A stretch of DNA of 64,000 bases from Podocnemis expansa (taxonomy: Eukaryota; Chordata; Testudines; Podocnemididae). The notes beneath the pieces were generated by a model, which was not told the DNA's origin, did not search any database, and worked only from the letters and a program-made list of their open reading frames with translations. The position numbers were made by a program, and so were the translations under genes. Positions within the stretch are counted from its first letter, which is position 1; each line of letters starts with the position of its first letter. This document shows, piece after piece, positions 10,530-22,700 of the stretch. The stretch covers positions 49,386,534 to 49,450,533 of the forward strand of contig ML681994.1 in assembly GCA_007922195.1 (NCBI GenBank), read 5' to 3'.

Positions 10530-13500
10530 TGTCTATACACAAATGCAGGGCTGTGGGGAATAAACAAGAACTGCAAATATTAGTACATCAGCTAAACTGA
10601 GAATGTAGCTGACAGCTTTGTTGGTGTAAGCCTCATGACTGCAATATTGATGTACAGGTGTACAGTGTGCTCTGGAAGGACAGGCATAAAAAAGGAGTAG
10701 GTATTACATTACACATCAATAATATAGGCACTTGTTCTGAGGTCAAGAAGGAGGTAGGCAGACCAGTTGAGTCTCTGTAGAAAGATAAATGGGTAAAACA
10801 TCGGGGTGATGTCACAGTTGAGGTCTATTAAAAAATTACCAAACAAGGAAGAGTAAGTAGATAAGGTAGCTCTAGAGCAAGTAAGAGACATCGGTAACAC
10901 AAGACCTGGTGATAATGGGGGATTTTAACTGCCCAGTGATTTTTTTGGAAAAGTAATACAGCAAAGCACAAAATTTCTGGGAAGTTCTTGGAATGTAGCA
11001 GGGACAGCTTTCATTCCAGAAAGTATTGGAAGGTAATCATGAGGGGACATAAATTTTAGCTTGATTCCAACTAATAGACAGGAATTGATAGTGAATCTGA
11101 AGGTGGAGGGCAACTTGAGTGAAAGTGATCAGGAAATGAGAGAGACCATGATTTTAAAGGAGAGGAAATAGTAAAAGCAGCAGCATAATTACACTAGACT
11201 TCAGAAAAGTGTTTGTTAAAAAACTTGAAGTTGATAGTTAAGGTCTTGAAGAAAATCTAGGGAAAAAAAGTAGTTCAGAACATCTGGTGGTTTTTCAAGG
11301 AGACTATTAAAAGCACAACTGCAAGTTATCCAGATGTAAAGGAAAGATGAGAATAGTAAGAGGCCAGTATGACTTCATGAGGAACTCTTAAATGACCTGG
11401 CAATTAAAGAAATCCTGCAAAAAGTGGAAACATAGGATAATAGCTAAAGAGACAAGTAAAAGAATAGTGAAAGTATGCACGGGCAAAATTAGAAAGGCAC
11501 AGAGGCAAAAGTAGGTTACACCTAGCAAGGGACAAAGAAGGCAATAAGAAAGGATTCTATACATTAGGAGCAAGAGAAGGCTGAGGAAAATTTAGCCGTT
11601 CTGCGTAGTAGGGAAAGAGCTAATGATGACATGAGGAAAATTTGAAGTGATGAATGCTTTTTTGCTTTAGTTCGCACAAAAAAGGTTAATGCTGATGACA
11701 TACTTAACAGCAAGCCAGAAGGGAAAGAATAGGTAAGAATATTTAGATGAGTTGTATGCATTTATGTTGGCAGAGACTGAGATCACACTCAGGTGCTCAA
11801 GGAACTAGCTAGAGCAATCTCAGAACTGTTGGGAAATATTTTTGAGAACTTTTGGAGGGTGGTTGATGTCATAGACTGAAAAAGAGGAAATCGTAAATAT
11901 CTGCCTTTAAAAGGGGGAATAAAGAGGACCTAGGGAACTATAAACAAGTCAACCTAACTTTGATGCCTGGACTGATACAGGAAGAAATATTTAACCTTTG
12001 TAAGCACCTGGATGATGATAGGGTTATAAGAAATAGACAGCATGTATTTAAGAATAAACCACCCCAGACAACCTCATTGCCTCGTTTGGTGAGATCAATG
12101 CCTAGTGGTGCATCAGTAGACGTGATATCTTGGAGAGGGGGGTTAAGTAAGACATTTGGTGGTCCAACATGACATTTCCATAAGCAAACAAGGGGAATGT
12201 GGTTTAGATGAAAATCCTATAAGATTGGTGCACAACGGGTTGACCCATGATGCTCCAAGAGTAGTTTTCAGTGTTTGTAGTCAAACTTGGGGGGGGGGGA
12301 TCTAGTTGGGTCCTGCAGGGGTCAGTCCTGGGGCTGGTGGTATTTGGTATGTTCATTAATGACTTAAGGGGGAGGGTATTGAAATTTGCGGATGACTCCA
12401 AGCTGGAAGAAGTTGCAAGCACTTTGGCGGAGAGGGTTAGATTTCAAAATGACTTTCACAAATTGGATAATTGGTCTGAATTTAGCTAGGTGAAATTCGG
12501 TAGAGACAAGTGAAGAGTACTTCATGTGAGAAGGAAAGATCAAATCCCCAACTACAGAAATGGGAATAATTGGTTAGATGATAGTATTGCTGAAAAGATC
12601 AGGAGGTTATAACAGGGCTTGACAGAACCCAAGTGACAGGCTGCCATGGCGATTAAAAGTTGCAGACTAGTGCCCGCTGTGTTTTTAATTTAGGAGCTGG
12701 CCATTTTTATTTTTAGTTACTAGAGTGTGCTCCTTCACTGCATTTTTGCTGTGGAGCTAGGTGGCCTAGGGGAAGTGCAGTGGTTGGAGTGCCTTCTGAT
12801 GACCACAGAAAAGTAAGATTGCTGGCTTTTTTGGGGATTCCGCAGCATTTTGGTGATTGAGGGAAGACCTTCGGTGGTAAAGGGTGTCTGAGCTAGGTGC
12901 TTTGTTTTGAAGCTTGGCACCTAGCTGAGGAACGTTTTTGTTGACCCCTGGGTTATAGTGGATCGCAAATCGAATTTGTCAGCAACATGATGCAGTTGGG
13001 GAAAAAAGACTGTCATTTCAAGGTGTATTAATTGGTATGTCATGTAAGCTGTCGGGGGTAATTGTCTTGTTCACAGCGCAAGTGAGGCCTTATCCTGGTG
13101 TATGGTGTCCAGTTATGGGTGGCACACTTCAGGAAAGATGTGAACAAATTAGAGTCCAGATGAGAGCAACAAAAATGATAAAAAGCTTTAGACATGTTGA
13201 TATGTGGAAAGACTTTAAAAAAAAAAAAAACCCCACCAGGGCATGGTTAGTATTGAAGACTTGAGGGTTGATGGTATTCAGACATGTTGAGGATGCTGAT
13301 CAGTTGCTCTTCATGTGTACTGAAAGTGTGTCAAGCAGCAAGGGAGATTTTAGGTTATGTGTAGTTAAGACTGGAATAGACTTCAGAGGAAGATGATGAA
13401 TCCCTATCACTGGAGATTTTTAAGGACAGATTGGACAAACATCTGTCAGGGATGATGTAGGTTTGTTAATCCTGCCACAGTGCAGGAAGCTGGGCTTGAC

Positions 13501-13542
13501 CTGTTGAAGTCCCTTCCAGCCCTACCTTCCTGTGATTCTGTG
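10530..13542 (+). mobile_element. Old, decayed CR1-clade LINE with a nested hAT element
   Basis: Endonuclease traces: GNKQELQIL near 10557, an LWKDR..KKGVGITLHI stretch near 10665, and LVIMGDFNCPV near 10900. Reverse transcriptase traces: KGNKEDLGNYK near 11915, GSVLGLVVFGMFINDL near 12320, FADD at 12385-12396. It resumes after the hAT insertion (12613-12950) and ends in the CR1 3' tail GTCCCTTCCAGCCCTACC with TGTGATTCTG near 13542. Frames are broken throughout, so it is much older than the CR1 at 53.5-58.5 kb. Confidence 0.85.
12613..12950 (+). mobile_element. hAT-like element nested in the old CR1
   Basis: Starts CAGGGCTTGACA and ends TTGTTGACCCCTG. Flanking octamers GGTTATAA (12605-12612) and GGTTATAG (12951-12958) match 7 of 8. 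CR1 sequence reads across the insertion if it is removed, so it entered after the LINE had landed. It shares internal blocks with the 1079-1233 copy. Confidence 0.85.
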
Positions 13543-13725
13543 CAGCTCATACTCTTAGCAAATGGGTACTTCTATGACTTCAGCATAGTGACAGTGTTGT
13601 AAACTATTGATAAGCCATACTAAGCTAGTTTTCATAGTTTATGCAGTTTATAAAATTCCTTTCTAATGTACATATTTGGTGTACAGAGACTATGTACATA
13701 AAATCTAACACTTTTTTTTTTAAAG

Positions 13726-13762
13726 GGCTTCTGAGGTCTGAGAACATGGCTGACATTGACAA
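13726..13762 (+). CDS. NAP1L1: NAP1L1 first coding exon (20 nt 5' UTR plus start codon)
   Basis: A poly-T tract followed by AAAG gives the acceptor, so at least one non-coding exon lies upstream, in or before this window. The ATG is at 13746-13748 and the exon encodes MADID plus two bases of the next codon. The donor is GTAAGT at 13763. The reading is fixed by the next exon, whose first base completes an Asn codon and gives N-K-E-Q, as in vertebrate NAP1L1. Confidence 0.93.
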
Positions 13763-16700
13763 GTAAGTATACTCTTTCAGACGCTTTGACTATAATTGTC
13801 GCTGTATTGATAAACTCTGTACTTTAAATTGCTGTGATCTCTAAATAGCTTTTCCCTTAAGGTATATAAAATTGGTGTAAAATGAGCAGCAGTGCAAATG
13901 GATTCATGTTTTGATTTGTTTTATTACATGTTTATTTGGTACTAATGGCAGTAGCTATTCCTTAAGAAAATTTTAAAGTAACAGTGTTCTATTTAACTAC
14001 TGTGTGGAATTTGACTGTGTACTACATTACTAAAACTACCAACATCACCAGTTCCACTGTAATATTGATCATGACCTTTTTTTCCCCTGCCTTTCACTTT
14101 TTATTGGTGGCACTTAGCCAAAATGTAGGGCTCTTTGTCAGTCTGCTTCCTCTGAGCATATTGACAGTTTCTAAGCCTACTTTACATCTGCAGCATCACT
14201 TTTGAAGTGTTGCAGAATCTTTTTTTAAATAGGCATACTGGTGAAACATATCTTAAGTGCAAAACAATTTGTGATTGAACCCTCAATGGTACTGTTGATT
14301 GGGTCTTTCAGAGGAAGGAATGTGGGGGCATTTGGAAGAAGTTTAAATGATTTGCCCAACTTTAAAAGAGGACATCTCTCTCCAGGATTGGACTGGAATT
14401 CAGATTCCTAGTCCTGTATGCAAACCACTAAATTATCATTTGTTCGTCAAGATAGGAAAAGTGAAATTGCAAGTATGGCAAGATTCCAATTTAAATTGTA
14501 CTATTTTTGTCAAATTTTACCAGTGGAAAGAAGTCACAACGTAAATATCCAACCATGAAAGAGACATGTTTAATTGTCACACTAGGAACTTTAATGCATC
14601 TATAACTGCAGCTTTTTAGGACAAGTTCCAAAGGGGTAGCCGTGATAGTCTAATTTAGCAAAACTAACAAGGAGCCATGTGGCGCTTTGAGACTAATAAA
14701 TGTATTTATTGCACAAGCTTTTGTGGGAGAAAATCCCACTTCATTAAATACTTTGAAGATGGGGGAACTTACCATTCTGTAAACGTCTTCAAAATGTTTG
14801 AAGTGGGATTTTCTCCCATGAAAGCTTGCGTGATAAATACATTTGTTAGTCTTTAAAAGTGCCACAGGACTCCTTGGTTGTTTTTTAGGGCAAGGTACAT
14901 AAATGAAGTAGTCTATTGGCTTGAAAAAAATAAAATGAAATGAAAAAAAATTAATCAACTCTTGAACTGAATGTTTCTAATAGCAAAGAACAGGCTGAAC
15001 TTGATCAACAGGATATGGAAGATGTGGAAGAGGTAGAAGAGGAAGAAACTGGCGAGGATGCCAACAGTAAAGGTAACATACTTAAATCCAAAGAAATGCT
15101 AAAGGGATTTCTCTCAGTAATTTAAACAGAACACACATGATGAAACATTGAATTGAATGCACATGATGAAATGATCATTCACTTGTTGCTTATCTGCTCT
15201 CATTCATTTTCTTAATCATGGACAACAGCAGTCTGGAAAATGTTCTATGACACGTGTTAATGTACACAAATATCATTGGTCAGTCAGTGCTTCTGTCAGT
15301 ACTCCCAAATGAACTTTAGTGGTCACTTCTCTTAATTTCACAGGCAATCATTCAGCTTCAAAGTGATTGAGTCACAATGGCTAGCAACCCATAAATACCT
15401 TAAATGGGTAAAAATAGAAACCAGCGTACCTATATAGCTTTAATTAGTAGTGCATTTTGCATTACGCACGGTCTAGGTGGAAAACACTGGTTCTGCTCAA
15501 GTCAGTGGGATATGTGAAGATGGAATATGAGGAGAGCAAAGAGGCAAAAATATAAACAAATGACAAGAAATGCTTTTAGCATATCAGAAGTAGGAAGCCT
15601 ACAATTGAATTGTTAGCTTTGCTGACAATGTCAGATTAAAGTAACTAGCTGAGGGAGGAGGCTGAAGGAACTATAGATGAGCTGAATTACTTTTATGAAG
15701 AGTTGAACAAGATTTTATCCTTATTACTGGATGTTAAAAATACAGTTGGTTTTCAAACTTTTTTCCTCAGGGTCTGGTTGGAGGTGGGGGGGGACCATTT
15801 ATGCCTGAGACCCAACAATTGAACCTTTTGGCTATGCAGTCTAGTCTTTTGGTGGTAGCAGCGAGGGCACTGCAACCCAGTAGCTGAGGGTCTGTGACCC
15901 AATACTGGGACCCGACCTATGATTTTGAAGACCACTGGATTAGGCTGTCAAAAGAGAAATCTGTGGGACAAACTGATACTTTACAACCAAGAGTTCTCAA
16001 GGAAATTGAATGAAGTAGTTTAACAAAAACATAACAACCAAATTAAAATCATCTACTATACTGAAGACTTTTGAGGTAGTATGTATGTGCACTTGTCTAT
16101 AAAAAACGGCACTAAGCGAGTTTCAGTTTTAGGTAAACTTGGCTGAAATAATTTTAAAAATAAAGTGAAGACACCCAAATGAGTGTTACAAGGACTAACC
16201 AGAAGAACTTGTGTAGAATAAAATTGTGCTGTTCTAATCAGTTAGGCTTAGCATATAAACAAAATAATGAATTTAAGAGGTGTTTGATGTAGTTTATTTG
16301 GCATTTTGTGAGTGTGTTTGAAAGTTCCTCACTGAATACTATTAGGAAACCAAGTAGTCTTGGATGGGCGTCTCCCAGGAGCTGAAAACTTTTAACAGTA
16401 GGAATAAATGATCACTTTCCAACATGGTAAAAGATTCACTGAGTGCCCTGAAGTACTGTACTAGAACTGGTGTTTGTACATTGATGTGAAAAAATTGCAG
16501 ATGATGCATTGCTTATGTTTAAGTCTAGAGAAGACTGAAGTAGCTGAGAAAGCTGTCTGAATAAACACCTTAATGGCAAACAAGTCATTGTTGACAAATG
16601 CAAGGTAATCCCCTTGGAAAAGTAACTTGAACTACTTCTGTCAGTGTCTGGGATCTAAACTGGAGATCAGGAGAGAGGCTAGATAACTACTGTTGTGGGC

Positions 16701-19700
16701 AGCTCTCTGAAAATTCTGCTCTAATGTGTAATTACAGTCAGAAAGTAACCAATTCGATAGAAAATCTTCTCCAAGGATGGTGTACATGTGCATCTCTACA
16801 CTCGCATTCTGATACACCTCTGAAAATGTAAGCACAAGGATGTTAAGAAAAAGGGAACTTTAATTTAAAAAAAAAAAAAAAGATAAAAGGGAAACTTACT
16901 CCAAAATGCATAATTTAATCTATGGTATTTGTTGCCACAAGATACTGAGGTCAAAACGCAATAAGTCAAGATAAATACCAGTATTGATAATGAAAAAACT
17001 TAAATACATTAGATAGGATACATATCTCTAAGATGCACAGTTCCCATGAGTCACAGTATGATGGCATTAGGAAGAATCTTCTCCACTGGCTGTGTGTGTG
17101 TGTGTAACTTAGTTTATTTTCACTAGCTTTTTTCACTGAAAAATCTTGTATAAATGACAGTTGAAGGGCAGTTATTAAATCCAATTCCAAAGATAACATC
17201 TAATTTCTGTTTAACTGTCAAAACTGGAAATATAGACATTGCACAGTCCCTGCCCTCTCCTCAGAGCAAAATGTACAAATCTCAGTATCTTGCATTCCTG
17301 TGCATTATTTAGTTTGAAATCTGCTAGACAAAATACTTTAAAATAAAAAAAAAAAAAAAAGAATGTTTAGTGACATTTTGTAAACCTGTGTTTTCAGTGA
17401 GAACATGTTTTCTAATGACTGGGGTAACTTCTCATAAAGTAAGGACCTCAATCCTTGTCGTCTTTTTCTAGAATGGTCACTTTTTTGCACTTTCAGAATA
17501 CTCATGTCTTTCAAAATGATGTTTATAAAATGAATCTTCAGTAACATTTTAGGGAATATTTAAAGCAGAGCATCAGTGGGAAGATAAAAATGCAAAATGC
17601 TTCTTTTTGTGCTGCATTTCCTTTTGAAATGGTTTGAATATCAAGTATTTTCAACCTGGTGTCTTTCCCTGGTGTTTAAAATAAGTTTCTTCCAGGTTGG
17701 CTACAAGATAAGCATAATACATTTTTGCAGAATCTCTCCTCTTCTTGGTTTTACTTAGCTCGGCAGCTGACTGTGCAGATGATGCAGAATCCTCAGATTC
17801 TTGCAGCTCTTCAGGAAAGACTTGATGGTCTGGTAGGAACATCTACAGGATATATAGAAAGGTACAACTTCTTCTCATTCAATAGTTATAGTATTTGTTT
17901 TTATAATATTGCTCTCTGCGGAAGTGTTCATACCATTCAGTCCTGTCACTTCCAGACAAATAATAGTAACACACCCTAATCTTGGCCAAATATGTCTGAG
18001 AAACTAACTTTTAGTCAGAAGGTATACAGAAACCTTTAATATGGAAGACAGCAGGAACTGAATTCCCTTATGGTTTTTTAGGTGAGAAAAGGAAGTTGGG
18101 AGCCTTGATAAGGGCTTGAAGTAGGGCTGATGAGTTAAGATACTTTGCAAATTGCTTTAATTTTGCACTTCTCTATTTGAGATTCCTTTCACAGTATTGT
18201 AGTAAGTACTGCTGAAAGAACTGGAGCTGTTTTTTGAAAGTGTGGGTCAGTTTCTGTAATCTGGTCCGCTAGTTGATTTGTTTTCTGTTGTCTGTTACAG
18301 TATGGTCAAAAAGACTTGTAGAATGATTAATAGGCAGAAAACATTAGTGTAGAATTGAAGTTCCCAAGTTGATAGTCATGCATTTTCAGGATGTAGAATT
18401 CCACAAAATTCAAACTTCAGAAAGCCAGGAAGTAGTTAAGATGAATGCTTGTGCAGTCTTAACTCTCACCCTGCAGTTAGCAATAGCTCCTGGGCATTAT
18501 GTGCGTGGACTGTAGCTGCATTCACTGTTAGGTATAGCTGTATTGAATGATGGAAGAATATGTTGAGGCAGCTTGGAAGGGCTGTGATTCAGATTTGAGA
18601 AGATCTGAGTCTGTGCCTCTCTTTCCTCCACCTTTGTCCTCCTTCATGTGTGTTGTCAAACAAAAGATACACATGTACCTTCAGGTTCTACTCTGCATCA
18701 CTTCAGGTACAGAATTGGGCAGCTTATGTCAGTAGCAGGTCACTGGGGTCTTTTTGCCATGGGTGCTTTTGTCAGATGGGCTATGAAAGCAGCCCGTCGA
18801 TGTAATGATGGGTCAGAAAATACAGGTTTGGGTGGTGGGTGGAGATATCATTGTTTTCTGGAAAGGTACAGTGTGTTGGTTAAAGTATGATGTTCTGTCC
18901 AGGGAATTGTCTGTGTTTTGAGTGTAGGGCAAGTGCAAGTAGTGCCCATGTCAAGGCAGAATATGTTATGAACGTTATGGGGCAGAGTTCAAAGAAAGCA
19001 GAGTTCAAGTTGCATTGGTGTTTACCTTTAATTCTCTCTTCCCCTTAAAATCTGAATTACATTCTAGGAGGGCATAAACTGCCACCAGGTAGCCTTGACT
19101 TTGGGCTCATGATTTTTTGCCACTTAATATCCCAGCTTTTTTTTAAGCAGAATGAAATGTTTGTTGGTAGAAGTTCATGGTTGTTTGGGCAGGTGTAGTT
19201 TTATCTTTTACAGCTAAGGTATTGTGCCTACGTAATCAAAAGATCTTGCTTTTATGCATTCAATCTTGAAGATCTTTACAGTGTTATCCCCATTTTATAG
19301 GTGAGAAACTGAGGCCCAAAGAGGTGAAGTGACTTGCCTACATTCACCTGGCAGGCCAGTGACAATGTTAGGAGTAGTCCCATCAAGTATTTCCAATGAG
19401 CCATATGGTTGCTATGTGATTTCCTAATGTTTCACCCCTTTCGTTCATATTTTTGTGGGCACAGTGACAGTTATTTGAAATGTTTGCAGTATGTAATTGC
19501 AAACATGAGAAATCTCAGATGCAATCTATGTCCAAGTACCTTGACAGTCTTACTACTTAGTTACAGTAAACTACTGCAAATCTACACTTAAAATGCTGCA
19601 TTGGTGTCACTGCAGCAGTTTGTTTAAGACACTGTAAGATGACGAGAGAACTGTCCTGTCTCTGTATGTTAATGCACCTCCCTAACAGGCAGAAGCTGTG

Positions 19701-22700
19701 TCACTGAAGGAAAATCTCTTACTAACATACTGTCTACACAGGGGAGTGTTGGTATAACTAGTTGCTTGGGTATGTGGCAGCTTTCTGTGTCCCAGCTGGG
19801 AGCCGGGTGGCAGTTTTCCACATCCTGGCTGGAAGCCCAGGGGGTTCCCAGGCTCATAGCTGGGGGCAGCTGCCCACAGCTGGGAGCCCTGTGGCTTGAG
19901 GAGCTGGGCTCTGGACTCCTCTGACACCCCCAACACCCCCCTTACTTGTCAGTTTTACTGTTCTAGCTTAGCCATGTCCTAGGTCAGGGGTGCCCAGCCT
20001 TTTTGGGTGAGGGGCCATGTTGCAATTCTTTTCTCAATCAGGGGGCTGGTGAGCAAAATTCTGATAGATAAGACATACAAATCAGTCTTTTTAATAAATG
20101 TTAATAAAATAATGATCAGTGTGATATTTGGCATTGCTTTTGCTTGCACTGTGTAGAGAAGACAAGAGGGGGCTTGGGGGGCCTATGGGAGGGAGCAAAA
20201 CAGAGCATGGGGAGAAATTGACAAGGGCTCAGGCTCCCAGGCTCTTGCAGTGGCACTCCATGGGCCAGATGAAAGCCCTTGGAGGGCCAGAGTCTCTTCC
20301 TAGGGCCACAGATAGGACAAAACCTGTCCTAGGTCAATCTGATTTGCCGCCCCCCCCCCCCCCCCAACCTGCCCAGTTGTCTTTTGTGCCTCTTATCTCA
20401 CATGGGACTGATAAATATCTTAATTAGCCATTTTATGGATTTCAGATGTATACACTTGCTTTGCTTTCACTTCTCCCATTCCAGATACCAGCTCATAAGA
20501 AGGGTAAAGAGAGGGGCTCAGACACTGCAAGAAGGTAAAGAGAGGATTACAGGCCCCTGTAGAGAGGTTAGGTCCAAGCGCACACACATGGGAGAGGGAG
20601 AGTTCAGTCCTGATGTGCCCCTTCAAACCGGAATCTCCAGCTTCCTTTGCTACTCTTTATATTTGCCAGCCTTTATCAGTATGCCTTCCTGACTTTTCCA
20701 GATATCTGCCCATGGGACTCAAGCTGACACTGGCTAGGTGGATCTGGTTTAAAGGGGTACTGTTCATCTATTTGAGCTATCCAACTTGTGTGAAACTTCA
20801 AATCGTATTCTAAGTGTAATTCTTAATAATAAGAATAAGCAGATGAGGTTTGCAGTAACGCTAACTGTAGAAGCAAAGCCTTTTTCAAATAACGTTTTAA
20901 TTTTGATTTTCTTGCAAAAGGCTGATGGGTGCCGTAGACCACTCCAAATGATTATTTCTTGGAAAGAAGTTATAAATTCCTCCTAGGGTTTCACAGAAGC
21001 TTGCTGGAAAGTGGAATGTGTCATCCATGGGGAACTTGCACCCTCTTCTATTCAAAACAGAGTTAAAAAAAAAAATCAATTTCCTGCAGAACAGGGATGT
21101 CAGTTTTTTTGAAAAAGTGGGAGTATTTTGTTTCAACCTTTTCCAGAATGTTTCCAAAGCTCTGCTTAGCTCTGGGCTTTAGGGAATTCGGTGCACTCTG
21201 GAGGTCCAGGATGCTAAGGAGCTGAGCAGGCAAGTAAGTTTGCAGGAAACCAAGCAAGCTTCCATTGGAAATTCTGTTGGAATTCAGATGAAATCAATCC
21301 GTTCCTGTGAAATGTTTGGATTTTGACAAATTGGGGTTTTCTGGTGGGGAAAAATGGTCATTCTACTCTAAGCAGTCAGTTGTCCTTTTTCCATGTTTAT
21401 ACTAAGTCCAGTGAAGCTCTTCATCACAAGCTGATTTAAAGTCTTTCTGTAGGACAGAGAGCTCCTGAGGAGACTTGCCCTGTTTCTCATTTGACTGTAC
21501 GTTCATTACGTTGGCTTGCATTCAGAGGAACACATGCTAACGATGTCATCTTACATCTGTTCTGTTCTTCAGCTTTGCTTCTTTTGGACTTGTAGCCTTT
21601 CTTTGGGGCTATTGCATAGATGCTGTCTTTTATAAAACTGCTTATAGATGACACTTCCTGTGTGTGTGGGGGGAAATGACACCCAAAGGTGATGGATATA
21701 TAAACCTGGGGTGAGGTTCAGCACAAGCAGTTCTGCATTTTACTTTGATATTATTTCTTACTAAGGAATGAAGATTTTTCCCATAAAAGGGGGCTTACCT
21801 GTTTTAAATTACTCTGGCTTGGACTTGCATTAGATGCCCCCTGTTAGCATTGACAACCTCTGATACAGTGAAACAGATGTGGGTATCTATTTGTTTCTTG
21901 GTGTTTTAGGTACAGTTGCTAGGACCTGTCCAGTGTCCTTGGACTGCAGACCAGGGGTGGCCAAACTTATGGAACTCAAGAGCCATACAAGTTTATTATT
22001 AAATCTTCAAGAGCCACACTGAAGCTTATAACCATATACTTTTACCTACTCCAAAATTACTAAGTTTGAAATTCATTGTACATTTTAATTTTATCAAAAA
22101 AAGAGGACAAATATCAATCTTATGAATGTCAGATTCTAATAATTACTTAAGTGTGGCAAGGTCACCCCCCCCCCTTCTGGGGGGAAGGAGTGTGTGAGGC
22201 CTGGCCCAACAGTTCAGATCTTCTTTCCAAGGGGTATTCAGTTCAGCCAGCCCCCCCGGTCCAGGAAGATCCCTGGCGTTTGGCAGTCTATCAGATACCC
22301 TCTTCCTTCCAGAGTCCTGGGTCCCAGCTGAAGGACCTTCAAAGCAATGGAAGGGCCAGCTGCTTGTCTCTGTCTCTGGTTAAGGCAGGGGAGAAACAGT
22401 CTCCTCCTCTGCCTGGGGAGCTTCCAAACTGAAACAACAGCCTCAGCTTCCCCCCTCCTAGTGGAAGCAGCCTTTATAGGCCTGGGGTAGCCCTTGATTG
22501 GGTGCAGCTGTCTGTAATTGGCCTGCAGAGGCCTTTTGTTTGTAGCCAGGGAAAAGGGCCTTCACCAGTCTAGGGCTCACATACCTGCCCTGGTGTACCC
22601 TTCTGTACCCCTCTGCCCTGACCTTATCACATAAGGTTACTGTGAAAATTAGGCCTATATGGTAAAAACCTAGCTGTTGCTTAATGTAGAAGACTGCAGG

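Larger units (their letters stand above)
1..13725. other. Upstream interval, probably NAP1L1 intron 1
   Basis: No conserved coding exon is visible apart from transposon-derived reading frames. The first coding exon begins with a splice acceptor, so a non-coding first exon must lie upstream. No CpG-rich promoter-like island is visible here, which suggests the promoter lies before the window. Between the repeats listed separately (1079-1233, 4095-4280, 5699-6001, 7079-7455, 8825-9198, 10186-13542) the sequence looks unique and A/T-rich. Confidence 0.55.
13763..14983 (+). other. NAP1L1: NAP1L1 intron after first coding exon
   Basis: A 1.2-kb intron with GT donor and TAG acceptor. It contains a MIR-like fragment (14341-14437) and fold-back repeat D. 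The rest is A/T-rich and unique-looking. Confidence 0.85.
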
